In this document: one piece after another, positions 15,645 to 25,062 of the stretch | Position numbering within the stretch: position 1 is the first letter of the stretch | Layout: each line of letters opens with the position of its first letter | DNA from: Streptococcus ruminantium | GTDB taxonomy: Bacteria > Bacillota > Bacilli > Lactobacillales > Streptococcaceae | Length of the DNA: 64,000 nucleotides | Direction of reading: 5' to 3' | Assembly: GCF_003609975.1 (NCBI RefSeq) | Contig: NZ_AP018400.1 | Location: 1,934,501 to 1,998,500 of the forward strand | Notes under the pieces: generated by a model | Told to the model about the DNA's origin: nothing | Seen by the model: only the letters and a program-made list of their open reading frames with translations | Database searches by the model: none | Made by a program: the position numbers and the translations under genes

Positions 15645-18632
15645 TTAGCAAACAATTTGATCAAGAGAATCCTTCCCTATTATTTTTCTTTCATCCCTCT
15701 GACTATTCTCATTGTTTGAACAATTTTTATCAGCATAGTATAAGCTGACGACAATCATCAAAGAGACCAAACTGAACACAGCTCCGACAATCAGTCCTTG
15801 CGGGAAAAAGTACATTTCGATGGTATGCCTTCCTGCGGTTATTGGAAATGATAGTAAGCTATTCCACGCTTTTTTAGCCACTACCATTCTTCCATCAACC
15901 TTCACCGTCCACCCTTCACTGTAGGGAATGGTGGTCATCATGATGTTACTATCATCAGTAATATCAACAGTCCCCTTAACAGTGGTGTTTGTCCATTCCG
16001 TAACTACCATATTTTGTTTTAAACGCTCTCTTAATACCCTCCTAATAGCATCATTATCTGCGCGCACAAGACCTGCTCCTTCTAAGTTGACACCATCCAT
16101 TGAGTACCGTAATTCAAGCACCGTCTCCTCTCCTTCTGTATTTGAGGTCAATTGCCAAAGCTGTCTTTGAGAAAAACTTTTTTGGTTCGTCAACCATTTA
16201 TTGTTTAGGAGAATTGAGAGACGACCTTCTGCTTTGTTTAAAAAATATGGCGTTAGAAAATAATAAGTATAGCTACTTTTAGGAATGATTTTATAGCGAA
16301 CGATTCCCGGTCGATTGCTATCAATGCGATCATAGACCTTCTCACCTTTATCGTTGGTTGACTCTTTCATATTTTCTGTCTCCACTCTTGAAAAACCGAA
16401 GGTCTGAAAATAATGAATATCATTCTTAGAATTCCCCACCATCGAATTAAGGATAATATTTTGGTTTGCTACAGGATTATTGAATCCAAATTGTATATTT
16501 CGCACAAGCGTATTTGTTCCAAAAGCAATGGAGAGGACATTGGGATTTTCATAAACAACATACCGGTCGTCATCGTATACCTTGTTTATATAGTATTCTG
16601 GAAGATCAAATCGTTTGGAGTAACGCGTAAAATACATCTTTTTAGGATTCATTTCGACCTCCTTTTGGGTGAAGTCTTTCACATCCATATAATAACGCAC
16701 CCCGTAGAGCGCATCTGTTAAAGCTGTTCCATTTGCATATTGGGTTGCAGCATTCACTCCTACATCTCCCAGATATGCAAACAAATTCATGGTAGACCGC
16801 TCCAAACTTGAACTAAAACTGCTCAGTCCCGGATAAGACAACAAAGTTGGTGCTGTTTTTGAGTAAGAAAAGCTAGAACCAATACGATAGAATTTTGTTT
16901 TAGCACTATCCTGAAGACTATCTGTTACATGCTTAACCGAAATTGTTGCATCACTAAATTTATAAGCATTGGCATAATGTAGGGTCACTTGGGACAAATA
17001 TGCATTATATCCCAGCTCAAGTATTGTGATGAAAGCTAGCATCACCCACCCCAAACGACCTGGACCCAAATAGAAAACCAGCAAAACACTTAACCAGACC
17101 ATAATAGTCAAGGCTACCTGCGAAAGAAGATAACCCTGCTGTAATAAAAATAGACCTAGTACCATCGCACTTACTAGAACAACAGAGAAGATCAGTCTAT
17201 TCTTTTTAGAGTATTGCCATTTTTTCCAGTAGCAATAAAAAATACCCGTAACAAATAGACCTGTAAAAAGAAAAATCAATAAATAGTTTTGCTTGACAAA
17301 ATCCGTCACCATCTGAGGTTGTTCTTTAGAAATATAACTGTATTTTTGACTCAAGACGTAGGTCGCAGAAGCAATGAGTATAACACAGCCAATTCCAAAA
17401 CCCTTGTTCGAAATCTTCGGCGATTCTTTGAAGGCTTGAAAAGCCAGCAAAACCATGTAGAAAGATAAAATCCAAGAAAAGCGGAAAAAGAACCCTGCTG
17501 GATTCTGCCCCATGTGCCAAATTTTACTAGCAAACTCATTAACAAATGAAATGAAAAAGATTACCGTTATAATACTAGCACTGATTTTTTGGTTGTGATG
17601 CACTTTTGCGAACTTAAAATAGAGAATAAAGCCAAATAAAGCTAGTGCTCCTACATAAATATTTGGTAAATTAGGACCTGCTGACCAACCAGAGGTCGTA
17701 TCAAAGCCACCAATGGTTAATTTTGATAAAATGTCTAAAGGATTGATCTGCAATGCTAAACGAAAGGTCAGTCCAGTTCCCACTTGCCCTTTACTTTGCA
17801 TAAGATTTAGGGCAACTGGATAGATTAAGACGGACACTAGTCCTATCGCCATAACAGAGTAACTAAAAGTCCTTAGAAGAGGAGAAAAGAAACTCCCTAG
17901 CTTCTTTTTCCAATCTCCTTCAACTGCCAGACGAGGAGAAACATAGAAACAAGCATACAAGGCAACAAAGATACCAATCATATAGCCCATATAAAACTGC
18001 AAAAAGAAGGTCAAGGCTATCGTCCAGATATAACAAAACGGTTTCCCTCCGTCCAGTAGTTCTTCCAGTACCGCAATAACAAGTGGTAACAAAATCATAG
18101 CATCGTAAAAGATTGGATTCATCTGATAAGAAACCAGCATCCCAGACAAAGCATAAGCAGTTGATGCAAAAGGCACTAGCCATGCATTTCCTTCCAGCGC
18201 TTTATAGCGTCTCACTAAAAGATATGCAAAACTAAGTCCGATAGCTCCATAACGCAGCCAAATTGTCAGGAAGACTGCTAAACTAAAATGACTAAATGGA
18301 GTGATGATATAGATGAGATTAAAAGGACTCAATAGATAATAAGCTAATACTCCAAGCATATCCCCACCTAGTGATTTGGTAAAGGAGTAGAAAAAACTAG
18401 ACCAATCACCCGAAAGAATTGCTGATTTCAAGAAACCATAAAAACTGATGTACTGTTGTCCAAAGTCAACTGCCATAAGACTCTTTATACCAAAAGGGTA
18501 CATGCCAATAAAAGACCAAACTACCAATATAATCACCATTGGAAGTAGAGCGCTGATAATATAAGTGCTTAACTTTCGGTGAGCCTTAAGCGAATTTAGC
18601 AGCCGTTGATATAATCTCGTAAACAATTTCAT
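15645..18632 (-). CDS. YfhO-family multi-pass membrane glycosyltransferase
   Basis: This 995-residue membrane protein has many hydrophobic segments through about residue 560, a large extracytoplasmic domain, and a last membrane segment near residue 960. Features of the YfhO family include the N-terminal FGIKSLMAVDFGQQYISFYGF with acidic residues facing outwards, SLGGDMLGVLAYYLLSPFNLI, and C-terminal PYSEGWTVKVDG. YfhO proteins are GT-C-fold enzymes that move sugars from undecaprenyl phosphate to surface acceptors such as teichoic acid. The partner GtrB-type gene lies 2 nt upstream, so the two are co-translated. Its acceptor is unknown; the adjacent Thr-rich adhesin is a candidate, as in the S. 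mutans Pgf system. Confidence 0.8.
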   Translation of the reverse strand: MKLFTRLYQRLLNSLKAHRKLSTYIISALLPMVIILVVWSFIGMYPFGIKSLMAVDFGQQYISFYGFLKSAILSGDWSSFFYSFTKSLGGDMLGVLAYYLLSPFNLIYIITPFSHFSLAVFLTIWLRYGAIGLSFAYLLVRRYKALEGNAWLVPFASTAYALSGMLVSYQMNPIFYDAMILLPLVIAVLEELLDGGKPFCYIWTIALTFFLQFYMGYMIGIFVALYACFYVSPRLAVEGDWKKKLGSFFSPLLRTFSYSVMAIGLVSVLIYPVALNLMQSKGQVGTGLTFRLALQINPLDILSKLTIGGFDTTSGWSAGPNLPNIYVGALALFGFILYFKFAKVHHNQKISASIITVIFFISFVNEFASKIWHMGQNPAGFFFRFSWILSFYMVLLAFQAFKESPKISNKGFGIGCVILIASATYVLSQKYSYISKEQPQMVTDFVKQNYLLIFLFTGLFVTGIFYCYWKKWQYSKKNRLIFSVVLVSAMVLGLFLLQQGYLLSQVALTIMVWLSVLLVFYLGPGRLGWVMLAFITILELGYNAYLSQVTLHYANAYKFSDATISVKHVTDSLQDSAKTKFYRIGSSFSYSKTAPTLLSYPGLSSFSSSLERSTMNLFAYLGDVGVNAATQYANGTALTDALYGVRYYMDVKDFTQKEVEMNPKKMYFTRYSKRFDLPEYYINKVYDDDRYVVYENPNVLSIAFGTNTLVRNIQFGFNNPVANQNIILNSMVGNSKNDIHYFQTFGFSRVETENMKESTNDKGEKVYDRIDSNRPGIVRYKIIPKSSYTYYFLTPYFLNKAEGRLSILLNNKWLTNQKSFSQRQLWQLTSNTEGEETVLELRYSMDGVNLEGAGLVRADNDAIRRVLRERLKQNMVVTEWTNTTVKGTVDITDDSNIMMTTIPYSEGWTVKVDGRMVVAKKAWNSLLSFPITAGRHTIEMYFFPQGLIVGAVFSLVSLMIVVSLYYADKNCSNNENSQRDERKIIGKDSLDQIVC

Positions 18633-18634
18633 TC

Positions 18635-19594
18635 TTACCCTACCCTATCTTTTCTTGCTGCCTCAATATTTGTTTCTCCAACAACAAAATGTGGACGTTG
18701 CTTGACTTCATAATAAATCTTCCCAATGTATTCTCCCAAAATACCGATAGAAATCAATTGGACTCCACTAAAAAGAATAATGGCAGCTATAGTTGTAAAA
18801 TAACCGCTGACCCTATGCCCTGCATACATAAAATATCGAACAAGTTCAACTAACAGGTAGAGCAAAGCGATTCCTAAACTGATTAACCCAAACTGTACAC
18901 AAACTCTCAGAGGCTTATCGTTAAAGGAGATGATTCCTTGAATAGCATAATTGAAGGACTTTTTCAATCCAAATTTACTCTTCCCAGTTATCCTAACTTG
19001 ATTTTTGTATGGAATTACTTTTTCTTTAAAGCCAATCCACTCATAGAGCCCTTTATTAAAGCGATTGTATTCCGGTAATGCTATAAAGGTCTCAACAGCA
19101 CGTCTGCTCAGTAATCGCAATTCTGATTTCCCATCAGTTAGCCGAACATCCATTGAGTGATTCGATACATCATAAAAAACTTTTGCAAAAAGACTTGCTA
19201 GTTTAGATTCTCCCACACGGTCTCTCTGACCGCTAACAATGTCATATCCCTCCTTGTAAGCTGCAACAAATTCTGGAATGAGATAGGGTGGGTGCTGAAG
19301 ATCTCCGTCCATTACCATCACCGCATCACCAGTTGCATATTTAAAACCTGCTAAAATTGCTCCCTCGCGACCAAAATTTCGACTTAAGCTAATATAGCGA
19401 ACCCTTGAGCTATCCGCTGCAATCGTCTCTATCAACTCAAGAGTTGCATCACTCGAACCATCATCAACATAGAGCAATTCATAATCTGAAAGCCCTATTC
19501 CCAGCATACTATCCAACTGTCTAGACATTTCATCATGTGTTTTAGTCAATATATTTTCTTCATTGAAAAAAGTGATTAGTACAGTTAATTTCAT
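18635..19594 (-). CDS. GtrB/PgfS-type undecaprenyl-phosphate glycosyltransferase
   Basis: A 319-residue GT2-family enzyme expected to load a sugar from a nucleotide donor onto undecaprenyl phosphate at the inner membrane face. The catalytic N-terminal domain shows LITFFNEENIL, LLYVDDGSSD and the metal-binding VMVMDGDLQHPP, then FGREGAI and SGQRDRVGES. Two C-terminal membrane segments follow (near 235-255 and 268-290), as in GtrB, CsbB and PgfS. It precedes the YfhO-family gene by 2 nt and follows the Thr-rich adhesin gene, with a terminator between. The sugar cannot be read from sequence. Confidence 0.88.
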   Translation of the reverse strand: MKLTVLITFFNEENILTKTHDEMSRQLDSMLGIGLSDYELLYVDDGSSDATLELIETIAADSSRVRYISLSRNFGREGAILAGFKYATGDAVMVMDGDLQHPPYLIPEFVAAYKEGYDIVSGQRDRVGESKLASLFAKVFYDVSNHSMDVRLTDGKSELRLLSRRAVETFIALPEYNRFNKGLYEWIGFKEKVIPYKNQVRITGKSKFGLKKSFNYAIQGIISFNDKPLRVCVQFGLISLGIALLYLLVELVRYFMYAGHRVSGYFTTIAAIILFSGVQLISIGILGEYIGKIYYEVKQRPHFVVGETNIEAARKDRVG

Positions 19595-19655
19595 TGAACT
19601 ACCTTTCTTTCATATTTTCTTAAAGGGAACAAATAATAAAGTATTTATTCCTTCT

Positions 19656-19683
19656 AAAAAAGAGAGAAACTCTGTTCTCTCTT
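19656..19683 (-). terminator. Terminator after the Thr-rich adhesin gene
   Basis: On the minus strand a 9-bp stem AAGAGAGAA/TTCTCTCTT with a 6-nt loop runs into TTTTTT, 38 bp after the adhesin stop. It separates the adhesin from the glycosyltransferase pair, though read-through is possible. Confidence 0.7.
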
Positions 19684-19720
19684 GTAGTATTAGCCTAATC
19701 ATTCATGATTAAGATTTTTT

Positions 19721-22126
19721 TTATTTACGATGGTACACCATCGCTGTGATTATCGAAACAAGGACACCAAATCCAAGCATAGTTACTAAAAAGCTACCTA
19801 CTTCTCCCGTAGATGGGAGCGATGCTTTTCTAGATTTGTCATTTGTGGTCGTTTCTGGTTGACTAGGTTTTTCACTTGTTGTGGTGGTGGTAGTTGGCTC
19901 CTCAATTGTGGTAGTCGTCGTTGACTCCTCGGTTGTGGTAGTCGTCGTTGGCTCCTCAATTGTGGTAGTGGTTGTTGACTCCTCGGTTGTGGTGGTCGTC
20001 GTTGACTCCTCGGTTGTGGTGGTCGTCGTTGACTCCTCGGTTGTGGTGGTCGTCGTTGGCTCCTCGGTTGTAGTAGTGGTAGTTGACTCCTCGGTTGTAG
20101 TAGTGGTAGTTGACTCCTCGGTTGTAGTAGTGGTAGTTGACTCCTCGGTTGTGGTGGTAGTTGTTGGCTCAACATACTCATTATTGAACTCAATATCGTT
20201 AGGATATTCAACTGCAGCAACAAGAGTACCCTGTTTATCATCGCTCACACGAACAGTTACATGAACTCTGAGATCATCATATTTCAAGCCATCAATCATT
20301 TGACCTGCATTAACCTCTTCAATCGTGTATTTATAGATACCAGCCGCAGAGTAGTCAATTGCCTTGAAAACGACAGAACCATCAACTGCATTCTTTACTC
20401 TTTGAAGCTCAGTTCCATTTTCATCTCTTAAGATAAATTCAAACTCTTGATTCATGAGAGTACGGCCTTTCAAAGCCTTCTTAACCGCAATCGTTGCTCT
20501 AGCTGGTGTAGTCTTATTTAAAGTATTCTTGATGGTAAAGTGACTGTCTGCACTCTTTATATACTCAACAGTATAGATTTTTCCTTCCAATACTACTTTA
20601 CCATTATCCTCGCCTACTTCTTTAACTGTATAGCTATAATCTTTACCCTTATTGTCTGTTTTATCTAAGGCTTTCCAAGTATATGAACTACTATTTGGTG
20701 TTATTGAAATTGGCTGTCCTTCTACCACATTATTTTTATACAATTGTAGCAATATTGTCGGTTTCTTATCATCTAAACCAATCCATTCTTTATTGACTTT
20801 AATATCTATTTTTTTCTTTGTATTTTCTATCTGGAAAGTTTTTCCTTCTGTATCACTTTCCTTAACTTCAAATTCATGGGTGATTGCCTTAGATGGTTCA
20901 AAGTCTATCCATGCCGGAGCAGAAATTTCTTTCAGTCTATATTTTCCATCTACCAAACCCTTTTGACTGGCAATACCTGATTCATTAGTCTTTATTTTGT
21001 ACTGCACGTTTGTATTGTTTACTGATTCAATCAGAAACTCTACTCCTGCGATTCCAGTCTCCGTCCCTGCAATCTTCTTAAAGATCCTTACCTCACCTTT
21101 TACGGTTCCTTTTGCCCAACCTCCAACACGAATGATTTCAACAGAGGCACTCTTATCGCTCTCCTGTATCTGCCAATCTAGATTGGAAAGGTGAACAGTT
21201 GATGTGTTCGTCACTCGTGTAATTGCTGGGTTATTCATGGTTTCTGCTGTCAGCCTAGCCTTCAAACGAACGGAGATACTTCTGCCGTTCAAAGGCTTTA
21301 CCCATGTACCGTGCTCAAGAACCCACTGATTGGATAGTTTAACATTTAATTTTCGCTTGTTGGAAGTATCAAACGAAATCGTAACTCCCCTTTTTCCAGC
21401 CTCTTCTAGACTAATCCAGTTACCAGAACCAAATTCAACTGCATAAGAAGCCTTATTATTATAATCAATGTCCCACTCCATTGTCTCTGGAAGTTCATCG
21501 TTAATCTCAAAAGTGGCATTTAAGTCTTCCACAGATTTTCTTGCAGTGTTAACATTAAAGATCCAATCTACACTATCATCCTTATCATCCCAAACTCCAG
21601 ATTTGTAATACACATTATCCGTCGTTTCTGAGCCTTTCTCGTATTTAAGTGTAATGCTCTTACTAATGCTTCCTGAACTTATATTGATTGTTCCTTGACC
21701 TGATTGACTATAATCTCTGTCGTAAAATGCTGAGGCACTAAAATAGAAAGCCCCCGTAACGTCATCAAGAGTTGCTGCATACTCATTGAATTTCAATACA
21801 GCCTTATTATCCTTGAACTCAACGGTTCCCAGAGATTTTCCTTGACTATTTTTTAAATCAAGAGTCGTATTTGGAAAAGTTACTTTTACACCCTGAAGAC
21901 TAAATCTAATTTCTTCTTCCTGTCCATTTGTAACTTTCGTACCTGGACCTCCAAAATCTACATCCACACGGAAATGATCACCATGCCTCATCTCTTGTTT
22001 ATCAACTTTAATGTCTTTAATCAAGCTCCCCTGCGCTTGGCTCACACTTGCTCCCATAAATGCACCAGCTAAGGTTGACACTACCATTAAGATGCTTAAC
22101 ATCATCGCACCTACTTTTTTCCGCAT
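19721..22126 (-). CDS. LPXTG collagen-adhesin-like protein with Thr-rich repeat stalk
   Basis: A surface adhesin of about 801 residues. The likely start is one of two adjacent ATGs (22129/22126) behind GAGAGGG. A signal peptide (to about SQAQG, residue 32) is followed by a Cna-like adhesion region (about 35-330, including DWIFNVNTARKSVEDLN). Next come a SpaA/CnaB module (KIAGTETGIAGVEFLIES), a second CnaB (IKVNKEWIGLDDKKPTILLQ) and a FctA-like pilin module (VKKALKGRTLMNQEFEF). A Thr stalk of eleven nine-residue units (TTTTTTEES or EEP) precedes LPSTGE, a membrane segment and HRK. Most layers should form isopeptide bonds. The order resembles S. mutans Cnm. A -10 TATACT is at 22195-22200. Ligand and specific name are unknown. 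Confidence 0.85.
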   Translation of the reverse strand: MRKKVGAMMLSILMVVSTLAGAFMGASVSQAQGSLIKDIKVDKQEMRHGDHFRVDVDFGGPGTKVTNGQEEEIRFSLQGVKVTFPNTTLDLKNSQGKSLGTVEFKDNKAVLKFNEYAATLDDVTGAFYFSASAFYDRDYSQSGQGTINISSGSISKSITLKYEKGSETTDNVYYKSGVWDDKDDSVDWIFNVNTARKSVEDLNATFEINDELPETMEWDIDYNNKASYAVEFGSGNWISLEEAGKRGVTISFDTSNKRKLNVKLSNQWVLEHGTWVKPLNGRSISVRLKARLTAETMNNPAITRVTNTSTVHLSNLDWQIQESDKSASVEIIRVGGWAKGTVKGEVRIFKKIAGTETGIAGVEFLIESVNNTNVQYKIKTNESGIASQKGLVDGKYRLKEISAPAWIDFEPSKAITHEFEVKESDTEGKTFQIENTKKKIDIKVNKEWIGLDDKKPTILLQLYKNNVVEGQPISITPNSSSYTWKALDKTDNKGKDYSYTVKEVGEDNGKVVLEGKIYTVEYIKSADSHFTIKNTLNKTTPARATIAVKKALKGRTLMNQEFEFILRDENGTELQRVKNAVDGSVVFKAIDYSAAGIYKYTIEEVNAGQMIDGLKYDDLRVHVTVRVSDDKQGTLVAAVEYPNDIEFNNEYVEPTTTTTTEESTTTTTTEESTTTTTTEESTTTTTTEEPTTTTTTEESTTTTTTEESTTTTTTEESTTTTTIEEPTTTTTTEESTTTTTIEEPTTTTTTSEKPSQPETTTNDKSRKASLPSTGEVGSFLVTMLGFGVLVSIITAMVYHRK
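19877..20167 (-). repeat. 27-bp tandem repeats encoding TTTTTTEES
   Basis: About eleven in-frame 27-bp units encode six Thr followed by Glu-Glu-Ser or Glu-Glu-Pro; two units have Ile in place of one Thr. Thr codons vary within units, but whole units are nearly identical, a pattern prone to gain or loss of repeats. The antisense strand is open across the array but only gives runs of Val, which is an artefact. Confidence 0.9.
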
Positions 22127-22317
22127 CATTACCAATCCCTCTCTATTTTGTCTTTTTCTACCACCCACTCCTCTTTTTTCACGATGAAAAGAAGAGTATA
22201 CAAAAAAATATTTGCATCGATCTGTTACAAATACTATGAAAATACTGGGTGATAGAACATCAACATAACTTATGACAGTGTAACATAGCTGAAAATAAAA
22301 GTCTATTATTTTGATTG

Positions 22318-22347
22318 AAAAAAAAAAAGACTACTAAGGTGTAGTCT
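22318..22347 (-). terminator. Terminator overlapping the lacI-family stop codon
   Basis: On the minus strand AGACTAC/GTAGTCT (7 bp, 6-nt loop) is followed by a run of at least eleven T. The stem includes the stop codon of the regulator at 22334-22336. Confidence 0.85.
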
Positions 22348-23272
22348 CACGTTCAATCAAGGTCGCTTGGCAATAATGTCCCTGCTTGGTTAGGGGCTTT
22401 CCCTCCAATATAGTCATCAACTGTTTGACACTTAAAGCCCCCATTTGTCGAATAGGCTGCTTCATGGTCGTCAGAGAGGGCCTGGACATCCGATCCAGGA
22501 AAAAACCATCAAAACCAATCACACCAACATCCTGTGGGATGGATTTTCCCAAAGCTAGTAAACCTCTTGTAATCCCTAGGGCCAAACGATCCGAAGCGCA
22601 AATAAAACAGGTATTTTCTAATAATAGGTCACTGTTTTTTACAAACTCTTCTGCTAACCGAGAACTATTTTCTAACCGGTAAAGGTGAGTCTCACGTCCC
22701 TGCATAGCAGCTTTATAGCCCCCTTCTCTGCTCTTTTCAAAGGCTTCTGGCAAATCAATCCCAACAAATATAATCTGTTCGTATCCTTTGGATAGGGCAA
22801 ACTGGGTAGCTGATCGGGTCGCCAAGTGATTATCCGAGTCAACAAAGGGAAGCCCCTCTTGATTTTCTCCAAACAAAACCAAGGGTTTTCTCAACCTCTT
22901 CAACCAAGTATAGTCAGCTTTCCTAGCTCCTGTTACGATATAGCCATCACACTGATCGGTGATTAGGTCAGAATCCGTCACCAGTTGCAGAGTATAATGC
23001 CGATGATTTAGTTCATCAGCGATACCGGCTAAAAGGTCGATATAGTAAGGTTCCACCACATCCATCTTCTCCAGAATAATCACCTGAACAATCAAGGTTC
23101 GTTGTTGAGCTAAAGCCTTGGCAGCCACATTTGGCGTATAATCTAACTCTTTCATCGCTGCCATTACCAGCGTACGCAATTCTTTCGTGACCTGTTCTGG
23201 ATGGTTGATGACACGCGAAACGGTCATTTTTGATACATTGGCTAACCTAGCCACATCGGCTAATGTTGTCAT
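22334..23272 (-). CDS. LacI/GalR-family transcription regulator
   Basis: A 312-residue sugar-responsive DNA-binding protein. The N-terminal helix-turn-helix is typical (TLADVARLANVSKMTVSRVI) with the hinge motif NVAAKALAQQ near residue 50, then a periplasmic-binding-protein-like effector domain (LFGENQEGLPFVDSDN, ICASDRLALGI, VGVIGFDG). It stands alone, with its own terminator and promoter, and no sugar genes adjoin it, so the effector is unknown. Its 5' region carries a cre-like site and an inverted repeat (23307-23347), suggesting CcpA control or self-regulation. Confidence 0.88.
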   Translation of the reverse strand: MTTLADVARLANVSKMTVSRVINHPEQVTKELRTLVMAAMKELDYTPNVAAKALAQQRTLIVQVIILEKMDVVEPYYIDLLAGIADELNHRHYTLQLVTDSDLITDQCDGYIVTGARKADYTWLKRLRKPLVLFGENQEGLPFVDSDNHLATRSATQFALSKGYEQIIFVGIDLPEAFEKSREGGYKAAMQGRETHLYRLENSSRLAEEFVKNSDLLLENTCFICASDRLALGITRGLLALGKSIPQDVGVIGFDGFFLDRMSRPSLTTMKQPIRQMGALSVKQLMTILEGKPLTKQGHYCQATLIERETTP

Positions 23273-23306
23273 AGAACTTCTCCCTATCCTTCCCTTATCT
23301 GATACG

Positions 23307-23362
23307 ATTCGACAAATCGAATGCCTTTAATAGTGCAAACGTTTTCTTGGTAGTATTATATA
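23307..23362 (-). promoter_or_regulatory. Promoter region of the lacI-family gene with cre-like site and palindrome
   Basis: A TATAAT-like -10 lies near 23355 on the minus strand. Just downstream is TGCAAACGTTTTCT (23334-23347), identical to 14 bases of the apuA operator. In the leader, ATTCGACAAATCGAAT (23307-23322) is a palindrome with 6-bp arms, a candidate autoregulatory operator. The -35 is unclear. Confidence 0.55.
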
Positions 23363-23564
23363 CTATTTATCTTAGAAAAGAAAGCCTTTCTACTTATTAT
23401 CGTTTTTTATAGCCTTTCAATTTACTCTTGGCATTCGTTCCATAGGCTTGAAAATAGCGTAAACATAGTTCGTACCAACACAGTCTGGTTGGGAGAACTA
23501 TTCAAACACTCATCCCCATACATAACCTTGTTCGCTAACTTGACCACCTACTCAAATGACTAGG

Positions 23565-23614
23565 AAAAACACTCCAAAGCTAGACTAGAGATTTTCTATC
23601 TAGCGTTTAGAGTG
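23565..23614 (-). terminator. Terminator after the amino-acid ABC operon
   Basis: On the minus strand CACTC and GCTAGA pair with TCTAGC and GGAGTG (23570-23614), followed by TTTTTCC. It lies 20 bp after the ATPase gene stop. Confidence 0.75.
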
Positions 23615-23634
23615 CTGCATAATTTTAAATGAAA

Positions 23635-24381
23635 CTATTGTACGTCTTCCTTTCGAATACGAGCCAAGAATCGCTTAGTCCGTTCTTCTTTTGGATAATC
23701 AAACAAATTTTCTGGCTGCCCTTCCTCAATAATCTGACCACCATCCATAAAAATTACTCGATCAGCTACCGCACGCGCAAACCCCATCTCATGAGTAACA
23801 ACAACCATTGTCATGCCTTCTCTAGCAAGCCGAATCATGACCGCTAAGACCTCTCCAATCAATTCTGGATCCAAGGCTGAAGTCGGCTCATCAAAATAAA
23901 TCACCTCTGGACTGGTTGCAATGGCTCTGGCAATCCCAACTCGTTGTTGTTGGCCACCTGAAAGTTGACTAGGGAAAAAATCATACTTGTCTGATAGTCC
24001 AACCTTATCCAAGGCTGCCTTACCAATTTTTTCTGCCTCTGGCTTGGCTATGTTTCGTGCCACAATCAACCCCTCTGTTACATTCTCTAGGGCAGTCTTA
24101 TTGGCAAAGAGATTATAATTTTGAAAGACAAAGGCTGTCCGCTTGCGAATAGCCGCAATGTCTTTACTGGAAATCTTGGACAAATCATACTGACTATCAC
24201 CAAAGACCAAGTGACCTGCGTCAGCTTTTTCCAAAAAATTTAACGAACGAAGGAGGGTGGTTTTACCTGAACCAGAGGGCCCCAAAATCACCACTACTTC
24301 TCCGGGATTAACCTGAACATCAATCCCCTTCAAAACTTGCTGATTACCGAAAGCCAACTCTAGGCCATTAACTTGAATCAT
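23635..24381 (-). CDS. Polar amino-acid (cystine-type) ABC transporter ATPase
   Basis: A 248-residue ATPase that powers amino-acid uptake with the permease and binding protein encoded just upstream. Walker A is GPSGSGKTT (near 35), the signature is LSGGQQQRV (near 139), Walker B is [13 protein letters not shown], and the switch His is in [10 protein letters not shown]. The GlnQ/TcyC/HisP family is clear, and it most resembles the cystine group. It is third in the operon, 9 bp after the permease, and ends at a good terminator. Confidence 0.88.
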   Translation of the reverse strand: MIQVNGLELAFGNQQVLKGIDVQVNPGEVVVILGPSGSGKTTLLRSLNFLEKADAGHLVFGDSQYDLSKISSKDIAAIRKRTAFVFQNYNLFANKTALENVTEGLIVARNIAKPEAEKIGKAALDKVGLSDKYDFFPSQLSGGQQQRVGIARAIATSPEVIYFDEPTSALDPELIGEVLAVMIRLAREGMTMVVVTHEMGFARAVADRVIFMDGGQIIEEGQPENLFDYPKEERTKRFLARIRKEDVQ

Positions 24382-24390
24382 CTGAACCTC

Positions 24391-25050
24391 CTAATAAACT
24401 GCCAATTTCTTCTCGCCATAGGCTTGAAGTTTTGTCAAAATGGTCGAAAAGAATAAATATATCACAGCGACTTCACAATAAAGAATAAAAGGCTCGTAGG
24501 TCCGAGCCGCAATTTGCTGGGTTACCATAAACATCTCTAAAACAGTAATATTGGCTGCTAGTGACGTATCCTTAACGAGACCGATGAGGGTATTAGACAA
24601 AGGAGGAAAGGCTACACGAAAGGCTTGCGGTAGAATGATTCGGCGCATGGTCTGAGCAAAGCTCATCCCCACAGAATAACCTGCTTCCAACTGTCCTTTG
24701 GGAACAGACTCGATAGAAGCCCGAATGGTCTCAGCAGCATAGGCTCCAGTATTAACTGAGAAAACCAAGACCGCTGATGGAAAAGCTGCTAAGACAATCC
24801 CCAGACTTGGCAGACCATAGAAAATCACGTACAGTTGCACCAAGAGGGGAGTTCCACGAATAAGCCAAATGTAAAACCGTGCGAGTTGCCTGAGTACAGG
24901 AATATGAGCGACTTGTACCAGAGCTGTCCCAATAGCCAGTAATAGCCCAAAAGCAAAAGACAAGATTGTCAATGGAATCGTCACCAACAATCCTGGAACA
25001 AGTATTTGCGAAAATGAATCAATCAGTAGTTGCCATACTCTATCTGTCAT
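24391..25050 (-). CDS. Polar amino-acid (cystine-type) ABC transporter permease
   Basis: A 219-residue integral membrane subunit of the HisM/GlnP type with about five membrane segments (LLVTIPLTILSFAFGLLLAIGTAL near the start). The conserved EAA loop, which contacts the ATPase, reads GQLEAGYSVGMSFAQTMRRIILPQA near residue 130. It lies 12 bp after the binding-protein gene. A single permease gene implies a homodimer in the membrane. Confidence 0.88.
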   Translation of the reverse strand: MTDRVWQLLIDSFSQILVPGLLVTIPLTILSFAFGLLLAIGTALVQVAHIPVLRQLARFYIWLIRGTPLLVQLYVIFYGLPSLGIVLAAFPSAVLVFSVNTGAYAAETIRASIESVPKGQLEAGYSVGMSFAQTMRRIILPQAFRVAFPPLSNTLIGLVKDTSLAANITVLEMFMVTQQIAARTYEPFILYCEVAVIYLFFSTILTKLQAYGEKKLAVY

Positions 25051-25062
25051 ATTTTCTCCTGC

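Noticed and set aside
19881..20264. Long plus-strand frame of Val/Ser repeats and a minus-strand frame of Pro-Arg-Ser-Gln repeats
   Set aside because: Both are other-frame readings of the 27-bp Thr repeat array in the adhesin gene; no start signal or independent sense.
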